Source of the DNA: Sarcocystis neurona
Taxonomy: Eukaryota > Apicomplexa > Conoidasida > Eucoccidiorida > Sarcocystidae
Length of the DNA: 64,000 nt
Assembly (NCBI GenBank): GCA_000727475.1
Contig: KL647307.1
Span: 1,260,895 to 1,324,894, forward strand
Direction of reading: 5' to 3'
Shown here: in pieces, positions 1 through 10,750 of the stretch
Layout: the number at the start of each line of letters is the position of its first letter
Numbering within the stretch: the stretch's first letter is position 1
Program-made: the position numbers and the translations under genes
Notes under the pieces: model-generated
What the model was told of the DNA's origin: nothing
What the model saw: only the letters and a program-made list of their open reading frames with translations
The model's database searches: none

Positions 1-1424
1 CGTGGTCCCCCCTAACGTAAAGAGGCGAACACAGGCTAGTGGACAACACAAATCGTAATCCTTGAACACAGTCTTACTTTCTCTCTCTCTGTCGGCGTTC
101 ACTGCCTCCTCTGGCTGTCCTCCTGCAGAAGCTGCGCAACTCAGCCTCGTGCCCCGTGCTGCTCTGTTCTACGTCAGAATATCAACTACAAGAAACAGAG
201 CGGTGCCATCGATAAATACACCGGCAGGTTCTTTATACAACGTAGGCAACACCATCACTGCAACGCCTGCACTTCCTTTTGGCAACAGGCAGGCGGCTTC
301 CTCTTCAGTCCATTCTTTCCTCGAAGGCAAGCGTCCACCTTTCTCTGTCCCACAGTCTACGGTTTCTCTCTTTTGCAGTCCCAGAAGTAACGGCAATTCA
401 GAGAGCCGCACGACGAACACAGCTGCTGCAGACGTCAACAGGACTGTACTGCATTTATGTGGACGGTCGACAGACACCGTCCCGGTGCCCTGTCATATCT
501 CTTCCCTTAGCGCAAGGCAGGCGTATATATATATATATATATTAGCTGCCGTTTCTGCGCTGCTCAAGATCTGTTTCAATCTCGTGCCTTCATCAGACAT
601 GCGTCTGCTCGGCAGCAGCGCGTAGTCCACGCTGCTTGTAGGGCCTGTCTCGGCTGCTTCGCACTCTCCTTCCCATGTCCTACACTCAGCCCGGGCCCCT
701 GGCCCTTCTCTGGTGAAGGCTGTGTGTCTCATCCGAGAACCCCCTAAACGTCTACGACGTGAACTCTGCGTTCTTCATTTGTGGGATGTGTAGCTAGCTG
801 CAGCGATCAGCGTAGGAAACAGCAAGTCTTCCATCTCCTCTGCGCCGCACGAATACCGTGGTGCGCAGTTGACTGTCGTTAAGGCGCGCACGTGTCGTCT
901 TGGGCGTAGGCCCTGTCTTCCCCACGGCCGCTGCCTATCAAGCAGCGTGGTGAGTCCACGCACGTCTCCTGACAGCCGCTGCTCAGTCCCTCCTCATCGC
1001 AGCACCCGCAGAAGCCTTCCCGTTCTGTCCCGGTTCTTCTGCTACTACTTTTTTCGGCCTCTGTGCGTGCAGTCCCACAGTTGCGTGTTGAACTGTTGCT
1101 GCATCTGCAGTCTGTGTCACTTGTTTCGAACAGGTGAACTATGTAGGAAAGCACTGCAGACGGCGGCTTCTTCATCCCTTCACGCTGGCCTCGTTGTTAT
1201 TGCGGCGCCGGCTTCTTCATCCTCTCATGCTGGCCTTGTTGGTGTTGCTGCGCCGGCATCTTCAGTCTTCTATGCTGGCCTGCATGTCGGTGCGCCGGCT
1301 TCATGTTCCTGCGCCGGATTCTTCACTCTTTTATGCTGACCTCGTTGTTGCTGCCCTTATAACTCCGTCGTGGGTGCCGTCACCTCCCCTTGCCGCATTC
1401 ACGTACAGATGTTGGTCTCACAGT
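1..1424. other. Spacer / 3' flank of the SLC6-type gene
   Basis: This stretch lies downstream of the minus-strand transporter gene that ends at 1425, so its right-hand part probably includes that gene's 3' UTR. It contains a (TA)n microsatellite at about 524-542 and a 45-bp minisatellite at 1165-1355, listed separately. Several 60-187 codon open frames occur on both strands, but they overlap each other, start mostly at non-ATG codons and show no family motif. I see no supported gene. Confidence 0.6.
1165..1355. repeat. 45-bp minisatellite, about four imperfect units
   Basis: Two full 45-bp units (1165-1209 and 1210-1254) are followed by a 42-bp unit (1255-1296), a short fragment (1297-1315) and a degenerate unit (1316-1355). 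Each unit starts with GGMWTCTTCA-like sequence and runs through a GCTGGCCT core. The plus strand stays open across the units and would read a 15-residue Ala/Ser/His/Gly repeat, but there is no independent evidence that it is translated. It sits just past the 3' end of the transporter gene. Confidence 0.8.
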
Positions 1425-4400
1425 CTAGGGCTCCTGCTGCTGCTGGTGGGGGCCGAGGACGTCGGCGACGCGTGCCGTCCCCATGTCGTCTGCAGCGGGA
1501 CACGACGGGGAGCCCCTGGAAGACAGAGAGCGGAAGGAGGAAGCACCAGCAGACGTCACGTTCAAGCCGTGTCTCCTCCTTTCCTTCGGGATGAAGACGT
1601 CCCACGCATGCGGCAAGAGAAGTCCCAGTACAACCAGGCCGACAACGAGCAGCAGAGCTCCCAGCGTGAACACCTGTATCGTGACGAGTGACCGCCAGGA
1701 TGCACCAGCCGCCGCAGGCGTGACGCTGCGATATTTGAGCTTCTCCTCCTCCTCTTCGAGTTGCTGCTGTAGCATCTGTGGGCTCTGCCGCGCCTGCTGC
1801 TGCTGTTCCTTTTCCTCCTCCGGCCGCGAGTGTCGAAGCTGCACGTAATGTTCCTGCGCTGCTGCGGGCCGCTGCTGCAGCTCAGTGTGGAGGCCGGGCT
1901 GAGCGATAGCGGCGGCAATACCAGCACCTCTGCTGCTGCCGACTACTCCGGCCGGGGGCGGCTGGGTGTACCGGCTAATGGTGACAAAGAGTTGCGGCAG
2001 CTCCTGGACTACCAGCAGCATCAGAATAGTAGGAATAACGTAGCGTATAACGATAGACCATGGGGGCCACAGCCGCAGGACGCGGTAGCCCGAGCAAGTA
2101 ATAGCATTCAAATTCTTCCGCAGGTGCTCGACGTTTCCCACGAAGAGCCAGAAAACGCAGGAAAGAAACGGGAGCGTTTCCCCGTCTCGCTTTATGAAGA
2201 CAAAGCCGCGGCCCTCTCGTCTTCGTCTGCTGCTACGGCTCCGCGGACTCCTGTACCGCGTCTGCTGCTGCTGCTGCTTTGGCGACGACTTTCCTGCTCC
2301 AGACACTTTAGCCGTGTCTAGTACCACCCCTGGGTCCCCCCGCTGACGCCGTCTTCCGTGGGTGTCGTTACCGCTGCTACTGCTGCTGCTGCTATTTGCT
2401 ACACTCGCGTCGCTGGTACCGCTGCCACTCACAGGCACAGCATCGCTGCTCTCTCCCACCTCGCTGCTGTCTCGACCGTCAAGCACGTTGTTGTCAAAGT
2501 TAGCAGCACCCGTCACATTGGACTCCACGCCAATGCTGGGGTTCCCGGTCACCGCGGGCTTCTTGGTGCCGCTGCTGCTGCTGCTGCCTGAGGCGGGATC
2601 GACACTGCTGCTGCCGCTTTGTGGCAGACGACTAGGGGTGTCTGGGTCACTACTCCGTTTGCCATCCGACCTTTCTGCGGACGGCTCTTCTGCAGCACTG
2701 CTGCTGTTCGAGCAGGCGTTCCTGTCGTTAACTTCATTCACCTGTCTGCCGGTGCGGCCCGTGCGACTGTCGCTACTATGGCTTGCCGTGATCCCGCTGC
2801 CTTGTCTGCTACTGTGAGCAATGCTGCCGCTCGGTGGACTTGCAGGGGCTGCGCCGTAGCTGCTCGTGTGGCCGTTACCAGTGTCACGTGTATTATTTGT
2901 GCTGGTGCTGCAGCTCTGATTCTGCTGGTCCTCTTCAACGTCCTGCGCGTTGCTATGGTTACTGACTCTTTGAGTGCTGCTACTGCTGCTCACGACGGCG
3001 GTGGTGGCCCCCGTACCGCTGCTACTGTCCGCGCAGCCGTTGGTAAATTTGACTCTGCTCTTTTCGGCCGTCCCGGTCTGAGGTTTTCCTTTTCTCTTTG
3101 CGGGCTGCTGCTGCGCCTGCTGCTGACGTGGTTCCACCACTACCTGCTCCTGCTTCTTCGTTTCCTTCTGCCCGTCTTGGTGGCTCTGTTGCATCGCAGG
3201 AAGACGCTGCTTCTTTCGACGCCACCCTTCCCAGGGACAGCACCAGAGAGCCGCAACAGCGCCAACAGCGGCAACGGATATACTCACCGCAAACGCCGTC
3301 GCTGGAGCGTTGTGCGGCGGAGGCGACAGAAACAGGAGAACAGCAGCAAGCAGCACAGCTAGCCAGTACGTCACCCCATGCAGCAGCAGGGGTAAGTAAC
3401 CAATACATTGCGCTTGCCTTCCCACACCGTAGAGCCAGCCAAAAGCAATGCTTTCACAGCAGCCAATAAACACCAGGCCAACTACTGTCCACCGGTAGTC
3501 TGCGGCCTCTACCAGCAGCAGACCACCTCGGGCGCAAAAGGGCAGCCCTATCAGAAGCCCAACAGCGCAGACGGCGCCAGCTATTTTCCACCGCGGATAC
3601 TTCTCCATCCACAAGCAGCGCCGCAGCAGACCCAGCACGGGCTGCACCAACCCGACGACGCTCGTCAACCCCAGCAGCAGCAGAGCAAGAAAGCAGAGAA
3701 TACATGTCACCTGTGCCACGCCCCTAGGAAGAGAAGCAAAAGCTAGTGGATACAAGACAAACACCAGCTGGCTGCCCTGGACGTCCTGCAGGGCTGACAA
3801 ATCTGCTGCCCGTCTCCCGGTGTCTACGGCTCCGAGACGCTTTGCTACGTGGCCAGCAACCGCGAACGTTGCAATGGCTGCCAGCAGAGACATCCCCAAA
3901 TTCGTTACTGCCGCTGCTGCGGCATCCAGCAGCACGTTCTCTGTCAAATGCTTGTGAGAAGCGTAAGCAGTCACAACTCCTTGAAAGACACCAAGAGAGA
4001 AAAAAACTTGGGCTGCCGCCTCTCCCCACATCGTATGCGACCCTGCTGTTAACCACTGTGGCCAGAAAGGGAAAATGAATGAGAGAAAGTCGTCGCTGCC
4101 ACTGCTGTTGGTGCTGCTCTCGCGAGGCAACTGCGTCACCGGCGCTGCGACAGCCTTCTGGGATGCTCCACGCGCAGTCGTGGCCAGCAAAGGAGCAGGG
4201 GCAGCAGCCGCCGACGGAGCATACTCCAGCCCATCGTATCGAGCTGCCTTCCCACCAGCTGACGCAGCGGTATGAGCCCTCTCACCAATAGCACCTTCGG
4301 GTGATGCACCACCATCAGAAATTCGACGTGGAAGAGCACCAGCAGATCGAACGGCAGAAGCAGACGTATCGTGAGCCATAAAGTGTCCATCGAGCTTCCT

Positions 4401-7400
4401 GGCAGCTGCATGCGCTGGATCATTCGTCGAAAAAGAGGGAGAAGAAAACACATGCGGAGAAGGGGAGAAGAGGTGCCGCAGACCCAGTGAAGCGCCGTCC
4501 AAGGATAACGCAAGTCCTGCTATTAACAGCATCGCCAGTATCGGCGTCACTGCAGTGACATACGTGAACGTTGTTGTCGGCTTGTAGCCGCGAAGGGAAA
4601 ACAAATAAATTTGCATCCATACAGCCGCTAGCCCAACAGCTACAAGGGGCGTGAGATTCCACAGCGAAGCAGCCACTGCAACATTCGTCACGCGTGGAGA
4701 AGCGCCGTCTACTGAGAAACTCGTGTCGGCTGCTGCAGCGTGGGGAGCGAGCCTACGTGCGCTGAAGCCACTACTACGAAGCTCTTGCTGGGCACGCTCT
4801 GGGAGGGGAGAACTCTCGCCCGGTGCAGCACTCGACGATACAACGGCCGCAGCCCCCTCCTCAGCAAGACCAGCGTCGTCGCCTGTAGCTGGGAACGTGT
4901 CAGCGACAGACGGCGCAGTCCCCCCGCCGCCTGTAGGCGGATCTACAGCAGGAGGCTGATGGTCGTCAGCCGCAGCACGAAAGAAGACCCCGGGAACACT
5001 AGACAGGCGCTCAGTAGTTTTCACCCACAAACCCGTTACATCCGTGTAGAGAAATGTGCGCGCTTTTAACTTGTCATCTGCAACACACACTCCCGCTGAA
5101 TTTCCATCAGCAGGTTTCTGCCATGCGCAGAAGGACTGCTGCATTTCCTTGTTCTGCCTTCCGCCCTTCTTTTTCTTCCCTCCCTCTGCCCGGTGTGCGT
5201 TCAACCGTCGCAGCGCCTGATGTAGCTGCTTTTGTTCGCCGAGCTGCTGCTGCTGCTTTTGGTCCCCCATGTAACTCTCCATCAGCTGCTGCTGCAGCAC
5301 CCCCTGTGTGGCAGAAAATGGAGTGGGAAGGGTGGCTTGACTGCACGCCGCAGCGTCGTGTCCAGCAGCTGCGCAGATGGCAGCTTCTTGTGAAGTGATA
5401 CTCCACGGCAACGAAGGCCTTATGGAGGAGAACAGGAACTGCAACGTCCACGAGATAAATATACTGTAGTAGGCACATATAAAAAACGACAGCAGCAACG
5501 TGGCAGCGGCCAGGCCGCGCAGCCGCGGGGATATCAAATTCAAAACTTTCATCTGCCCGCCTCTGAAGACCTGCCCCAGGGCCATCTCCAACGCCAAGAC
5601 AGGCACGCCCAACACCAACAGCAACACCACATACGCCAGCAGAAACGTAGCTCCACCGAACTTGAAACAGTAGGAAGGAAAACGCCACACACAGCCTATC
5701 TCAAGCGCCGCACTCACGGCCGCAAGCACAAAGGTGCCTCTGCCTCTGCTCCGCCAGCCGTCTGCTTCTTCACACGAGGAAATGCTGCTGCTACCATGGG
5801 GCGCCGGAACCATCCGTGCAGCAGGAGGCCGGCGATCTGCCGGAGGCGACGCAGCAGCAGAGCTTTTCCGAACAAAAGGAAAGGACGACTTTGTGAAGCC
5901 TCTCCACTTTCTACCGCTGTTCGCACTACCACCATCTTCTGCAGAAGACGGAGAAGGATGACCGGGCCTTGAAGGAGAGGACGACCGAACGATCGAAGAA
6001 ACCGCCGGAGCAATTTTCAGGGACAACGCAAGGTCCTGCATGTCGTAGGAACTACCTCCTCCCTGCTGATGGTGCTGCTGCAGCGCTTTAGAACTGAGTG
6101 CGTGCTGCTTCCTCCAGGGCCAAAGCCAACGGAGCCACGGGCTGCCGGTACTTGTTTGCCTGGCTGTTGAGCCCCTGCTGCTGTACGGCAGGGCCTCTCC
6201 CATGCCGTTGTTGCTGATGCAGTACGTCAGCACGGGCTTCTGCGGCTCTGCTGCCGCAGGCTGCGGTCCCGCATAGAAAAGCGATGTCGACGTGGAAGGC
6301 GCCGCGGCCGACTCGGTGGCTACCCCGTCGACCGTGAAGGGATACACGAACGTGTGAAGCTGCTGATGCACAGCACAAGTGCGCACAGCGACTTGTGGAT
6401 AAGGCAACGGATGCTGAGCAGTTGTACCGGGAGCGTCCTCCGCCGAAGAACGAGAGGCCACTGAGAAAAAGGGAGACGGGGGGGAAAAATCTGCGTGGTT
6501 CAGAACAGCGTTGCAGGCACTCCTTGGAAGTTTGGCTGACGAATGGTGAGGCGGCGAGAAGAGCGTCGGAATACGCATTGCTGCCAATGCTGCTGCGGCG
6601 CTTCCTCGCCTGTGTGGGACCTGCGGCAGTCCTCCACTTTCGGAAAGCCGCACGCTGGTGCAGCCGCCGCTGCCGCCCTGACTACCTGTCCCTTTCGAAA
6701 ACGGGGAAGGAGGCACTTCTTCGGCGTTGTACGGAAGGGCCATCGGCCCGTGCCAGTCAAATGCTGCAGCAGGGCTCAGGTGTGTCCTCTGCAGCTGGTT
6801 CTCCGAATTGTAGAGCACCCGCAGGCCTGGCAGGGGCTCTCCGTTAGGCAGCAGCACAGGACTTTGCTCCGGCCTCTTCACATTTTGCTGTCGATAAATA
6901 CATTTGTCGACGAGTATCTCCACGGCGTCTCCGGGCCCATTCAGCTGCCGTCCCCAGCTGGAGCGGCGGGGGCTCGTCCCTGTGAATGAGCCGCGGGCTG
7001 CGGCTGCAGGAGTCAGAGCAGCAGACGAAACAGCCTCCATGCGGGAAGCGGAGTCAGACGGGGAGGCAGCTGTGGAGTGGCAGAGAGCAGCGGAAGAAGA
7101 AGGGTACGGAAAAGTAGCAGCAGATCGAGAAGAAGAACTAGAAGCGGAGGTAGAAAACGCAGCGGCGGAGGGCGAAGAAACAGCAGTAGAGTAACCACGC
7201 GCAGAAGAGGCAAAACGAGACTGTCGAGGAGAATTCATGCTGAAGAAGTAGCCGTCACTAGTGTAGTTGCTGTGGCTGCCCCTGCTGCCTCCTGTGCTGC
7301 TGCTGCGCGGCTTCTTTTCCGCCTGGCTGTTCCCGCGCGTTTTGCCCTGTTGGTATGACGCAGTTCGACCTCGAGTGCGAGCTCTGGTCTTATCGTAGAC

Positions 7401-8705
7401 GAAGGAAGTTGGCGGCACAGAAGTGCTGCAGGACTCTTCTGCTGCTGCGTGCTGCTGTGTCTGTGAAATGCCTGGACCAGAAGAATTGTCATGAGCAGCA
7501 GACAGCGACGCGCGGCGGACGTCCGCAGAAAAGGCTGCGCAGGAGGCAGACGGTGAACGCGAACCACGAGCAGAAAGACCAGAAGCAGGGGAAGCAGTCA
7601 AAGGAGGGGAGGCAGCGTACGGAGAAGATGCCGCAGGAGGAGACGCTGCAGGAGAAGTGAAGCTGCCTGCACTTTCAGAGGTGGCCTCCGAAGAAAAGAC
7701 GTTGCTGTAGAAGGAAGAAGATAAAACAGGGAGACCAGCAGAGTCGTGACCATCGCCAGTCGCAACATCATCTCCCAGCCTGCACTCCCACTGGTAGGCA
7801 GGAGCCGGGGCGGCGCCCACGCTGGGGCCACTCTGTGATGCTGCAAGAGAGCTACTCTGAACCGCTGCATCGGCGAAGGCTTCCTCTGGTAAGTGTAGAC
7901 CTAGGGCAGCCTCTGCCACGTGTAGACCTTGTGTATCGCTTCGACGAGAGTATGCTGCTCCATCTCCTGCTGATTCAGCTCCTCCTCGTCCCTCTTCTCT
8001 TCGGTGATCCCCCACACGCTGGCAGCTGCTGTTGTGGCTCGGGCTACGAGTGCTGTGGGAGTTGTTTTCTTCGTCCTCTTTGCCCTCTCCTGGTGCTCCG
8101 CCTTCTGCTACATTCGTGGAACGGAAGTGCGCGTGTCTCTCTCTCACGGAAGAAGCACCAGGCGAAGAAGGAGACGCTGCAGAAGCAGTAGACCCAAGTG
8201 ACCCAGGGGGCGGCGGCTGCTTCTGAGAGGTGGCAGATACTGCAGACGAAATGAAAGGGACGTGGCAGTCCACTCCCACAGGCTTCGCAGCACCATGCTG
8301 GGGACGTGCCTGCTGCGGTTGTACTGAAGCCGGTGCCGCTGGTTTTGAAGCGGCATCAGAATGTGTGTGCAGCCGTCTGCGAGCTGCTGTTGGGGCCAAG
8401 AAAGGCCCCTCCTTCTGCGCCGTTGCTGTCTGCTGCCGTCCTTCATCCTCTGCCGCTAAGTGGGGAGGATGGGAAGGCGCCAACTTCGGCGGCTGCGGAA
8501 GTTGAGGCTGGGGATGAGTGTCTGCCTGGCGCCGCTGCTGCTGCTGCTCCGGGAGGCACCGCTCGGGTAGCGGCAGGTGTGCCCCCTGCACTTGCTGCGG
8601 CTGCACGTGCTGCTGCTCCTCCGCGAGAGGTCGCTGGCCCACCTGCTGCGCCCCACGTGCCCACTGGGGTGGCTGTTCCTCCTCATGCTGCTGCTGTTGC
8701 TGCAT
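1425..8705 (-). CDS. SLC6-type sodium:neurotransmitter symporter, 2426 aa, intronless
   Basis: This is predicted to be a plasma- or organelle-membrane Na+-coupled solute transporter of the SNF/SLC6 (LeuT-fold) family; the substrate cannot be read from sequence. The start is the first ATG after an in-frame TAG. Residues 1-980 or so are low complexity (Gln, Ser, Ala, Pro). Transmembrane segment 1 carries the family signature WRFP at 1007-1010, followed by a GG pair, a Gly-Val-Pro and a Glu-Met-Ala-Leu-Gly-Gln end to segment 2. The segment-6 signature AYASHK is near 1580, and further hydrophobic segments follow to about 1830. Segments near 2170-2240 and a last one near 2340-2370 complete the fold. 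Charged or Ser/Gln-rich insertions interrupt it at about 1090-1320, 1390-1530, 1830-2170 and 2265-2330. Normal family members are about 500-700 aa, so this one is inflated three- to four-fold. Lack of introns contrasts with every other protein gene here. Family call firm; function beyond transport unknown. Confidence 0.93.
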   Translation of the reverse strand: MQQQQQHEEEQPPQWARGAQQVGQRPLAEEQQHVQPQQVQGAHLPLPERCLPEQQQQRRQADTHPQPQLPQPPKLAPSHPPHLAAEDEGRQQTATAQKEGPFLAPTAARRRLHTHSDAASKPAAPASVQPQQARPQHGAAKPVGVDCHVPFISSAVSATSQKQPPPPGSLGSTASAASPSSPGASSVRERHAHFRSTNVAEGGAPGEGKEDEENNSHSTRSPSHNSSCQRVGDHRREEGRGGAESAGDGAAYSRRSDTQGLHVAEAALGLHLPEEAFADAAVQSSSLAASQSGPSVGAAPAPAYQWECRLGDDVATGDGHDSAGLPVLSSSFYSNVFSSEATSESAGSFTSPAASPPAASSPYAASPPLTASPASGLSARGSRSPSASCAAFSADVRRASLSAAHDNSSGPGISQTQQHAAAEESCSTSVPPTSFVYDKTRARTRGRTASYQQGKTRGNSQAEKKPRSSSTGGSRGSHSNYTSDGYFFSMNSPRQSRFASSARGYSTAVSSPSAAAFSTSASSSSSRSAATFPYPSSSAALCHSTAASPSDSASRMEAVSSAALTPAAAARGSFTGTSPRRSSWGRQLNGPGDAVEILVDKCIYRQQNVKRPEQSPVLLPNGEPLPGLRVLYNSENQLQRTHLSPAAAFDWHGPMALPYNAEEVPPSPFSKGTGSQGGSGGCTSVRLSESGGLPQVPHRRGSAAAALAAMRIPTLFSPPHHSSAKLPRSACNAVLNHADFSPPSPFFSVASRSSAEDAPGTTAQHPLPYPQVAVRTCAVHQQLHTFVYPFTVDGVATESAAAPSTSTSLFYAGPQPAAAEPQKPVLTYCISNNGMGEALPYSSRGSTARQTSTGSPWLRWLWPWRKQHALSSKALQQHHQQGGGSSYDMQDLALSLKIAPAVSSIVRSSSPSRPGHPSPSSAEDGGSANSGRKWRGFTKSSFPFVRKSSAAASPPADRRPPAARMVPAPHGSSSISSCEEADGWRSRGRGTFVLAAVSAALEIGCVWRFPSYCFKFGGATFLLAYVVLLLVLGVPVLALEMALGQVFRGGQMKVLNLISPRLRGLAAATLLLSFFICAYYSIFISWTLQFLFSSIRPSLPWSITSQEAAICAAAGHDAAACSQATLPTPFSATQGVLQQQLMESYMGDQKQQQQLGEQKQLHQALRRLNAHRAEGGKKKKGGRQNKEMQQSFCAWQKPADGNSAGVCVADDKLKARTFLYTDVTGLWVKTTERLSSVPGVFFRAAADDHQPPAVDPPTGGGGTAPSVADTFPATGDDAGLAEEGAAAVVSSSAAPGESSPLPERAQQELRSSGFSARRLAPHAAAADTSFSVDGASPRVTNVAVAASLWNLTPLVAVGLAAVWMQIYLFSLRGYKPTTTFTYVTAVTPILAMLLIAGLALSLDGASLGLRHLFSPSPHVFSSPSFSTNDPAHAAARKLDGHFMAHDTSASAVRSAGALPRRISDGGASPEGAIGERAHTAASAGGKAARYDGLEYAPSAAAAPAPLLATTARGASQKAVAAPVTQLPRESSTNSSGSDDFLSFIFPFWPQWLTAGSHTMWGEAAAQVFFSLGVFQGVVTAYASHKHLTENVLLDAAAAAVTNLGMSLLAAIATFAVAGHVAKRLGAVDTGRRAADLSALQDVQGSQLVFVLYPLAFASLPRGVAQVTCILCFLALLLLGLTSVVGLVQPVLGLLRRCLWMEKYPRWKIAGAVCAVGLLIGLPFCARGGLLLVEAADYRWTVVGLVFIGCCESIAFGWLYGVGRQAQCIGYLPLLLHGVTYWLAVLLAAVLLFLSPPPHNAPATAFAVSISVAAVGAVAALWCCPWEGWRRKKQRLPAMQQSHQDGQKETKKQEQVVVEPRQQQAQQQPAKRKGKPQTGTAEKSRVKFTNGCADSSSGTGATTAVVSSSSSTQRVSNHSNAQDVEEDQQNQSCSTSTNNTRDTGNGHTSSYGAAPASPPSGSIAHSSRQGSGITASHSSDSRTGRTGRQVNEVNDRNACSNSSSAAEEPSAERSDGKRSSDPDTPSRLPQSGSSSVDPASGSSSSSGTKKPAVTGNPSIGVESNVTGAANFDNNVLDGRDSSEVGESSDAVPVSGSGTSDASVANSSSSSSSGNDTHGRRRQRGDPGVVLDTAKVSGAGKSSPKQQQQQTRYRSPRSRSSRRRREGRGFVFIKRDGETLPFLSCVFWLFVGNVEHLRKNLNAITCSGYRVLRLWPPWSIVIRYVIPTILMLLVVQELPQLFVTISRYTQPPPAGVVGSSRGAGIAAAIAQPGLHTELQQRPAAAQEHYVQLRHSRPEEEKEQQQQARQSPQMLQQQLEEEEEKLKYRSVTPAAAGASWRSLVTIQVFTLGALLLVVGLVVLGLLLPHAWDVFIPKERRRHGLNVTSAGASSFRSLSSRGSPSCPAADDMGTARVADVLGPHQQQQEP

Positions 8706-10580
8706 CTCCAGTAGGGACGCGCTTTTTGCATAGATCTATAGTCTCTGTGCGCTACAGTGCTTGTCGCTGCGCAGGCCCACGCGGGTGTGGATAGGCGGAT
8801 GTTGCTTGAGTCCCTTCTGCACTAGGGATGCGTCGAATGCAGCGCCGCCCTTGTTCAACGCAGATGTGAAGACACTGACACGGCGTGGCACATCTTTTTT
8901 TTCCGCAGAAGTACGCAGAAGACTCCTAGTGGATAGAGCAGTGGAGCCGCCACGTAGGCTGAGTGCAGGGCTTGTTACGGCACACAGCTAGTCTTGTCGC
9001 TTGACAGAATGTTCGTGCATCATCCCTCATCCTTCTCCCTTCCACCAACACAACAGCCAACGTCGTGAGTTTCACGTCGCTCTGCAGGGAGCCGCGCTGC
9101 TGCCGCATTAATTGTCGATTCTGCGTTTGATCAACGAGCAGCTGAAGCGGGACGACGGGTACAACAGCAAAACATTTGGGGAGACAAAAAAAACCACAAG
9201 TTCGCCTGCAGAGAAGCTCCTGGCCTCGCACGGGAAAGCAACATCTACAGAGTCTAACAATGAGGTGCGCTTGCACGCGAGAGTAGGATAGCCAGAGGAA
9301 CACACCATCCGTGCTGAAGCTCTGTGGCTCCACAGTAGCATTCTACATTGCAGCGGAAGTGGCAGCAGCCGCAGCAGCTCTGCTTCATCCGGGATTCAGC
9401 CGCGTGTTCTGGTGCATCCACTACCCGGCAGTAGCAGAGCACGGACCAGGTAGGACAGAAGAGCCCTGTCGACCATCCGAGCGCACGCAGACACCAACAG
9501 ATGAGACATGTTCCACGGGAGACGCGTACCCCGCGGGGAAGGAGCGCAAAAACTGAAGGAATAGCAAAGTGTAGGTGACGTACGGAAGCAGGAGCGGACG
9601 AGGACCTCAGGAGTGGCAAGAGGGCCCCCTGAAATGCGGGACGGCGTCAAGGAGTCGCACGCGCTAAGTCGCCCTTAGTCACGCAAAAAAGTACGCAAAC
9701 AGCACAAGGAAGGCAGGAGCCCACGGGCCGACGTGGTACAAGCTGAGAAACTGGGCCGTAGTCCTATGCCATTGTGTACCCCCCGTACACGGTCCCTCTG
9801 CAAAGGGCTCGCCGGGGCAACGTATCACTGTTTTTGTTCGTCACAGCAGCGAACAGGCCGCGGCCACGTAGACGTCCACCTTGAGGACGAACATGTCGAT
9901 TTACATTGGTCTGTGAGCACGGCCCCCACCCCTCCAAGTTAGTCGTCTTTCCTCGCGTGGTGTGAACGTTGTACCTGAGGGCTTCGGTGTAGACCGAACA
10001 ACGGGTTCGCAACGAATTCCTGCCGGAACAGGTGCCACTTCAGCCGATATCTCGCACGCGTCATAACTGGACACTGTCTCGTGGTGCGTCACACGTACAG
10101 GACCGCCTCACTCGACCACTACAGCTTACACCCCCAAATGTCGACTGTCGCCCCTTCTGCGTGTGATCCCTTCCACCACATCAGGGACTGAATACCCATC
10201 CCCACACGGAAAAACGCCCTTCAGCGCGAGCGTGGTTCCTTTGGGTCGGCTGCTGAGAGGCCTCAAGGCGGGGGAGGTGCTAAACTGATAGAATAATTTA
10301 GAAATTGTTTGATGAGTGTGGTCCAAGTGTATCACCAGCAAAGTAGCTCGTACGCATACTTACCTGCCACACAATGTGAACTGCACTGATCGAGCCTCCG
10401 CCTCTTCCTCCGGCTCCCGCATTGGCACACGAGCAGAAGAGTGCACACAGCTGACACTTGGCAGCTTCAAATGCATACGGTCGTAAAACTAGGTGAACCA
10501 TTCGGATGGTGTGAGGGTTGGTTGTTTCCCTGCAAGTACCTTGAAATTGTCGTCCTTACTGACCTTGTGCATTGCATGTG

Positions 10581-10750
10581 ACATACCGGTTTGAGATAGA
10601 GCAGAGATACTCGTACGGACAGTGAATACAACAGCCTGGACCAATAAAACAAATAGTACAAGTTCAAGTAACGTACCGGTTTGAGGTAGAGCAGAGATTC
10701 TCCTCTGTTAACAGTGAATACATTAGACTGTACCAATAAAACGAATGGTA
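10581..10750. repeat. Two-copy tandem duplication, 90-bp period
   Basis: Copy 1 (10581-10658) and copy 2 (10671-10750) share an ACCGGTTTGAGRTAGAGCAG start and a CCAATAAAACRAAT end, with a short divergent middle. The copies are mostly identical, which points to a fairly recent local duplication in the spacer. No coding role is apparent. Confidence 0.8.
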
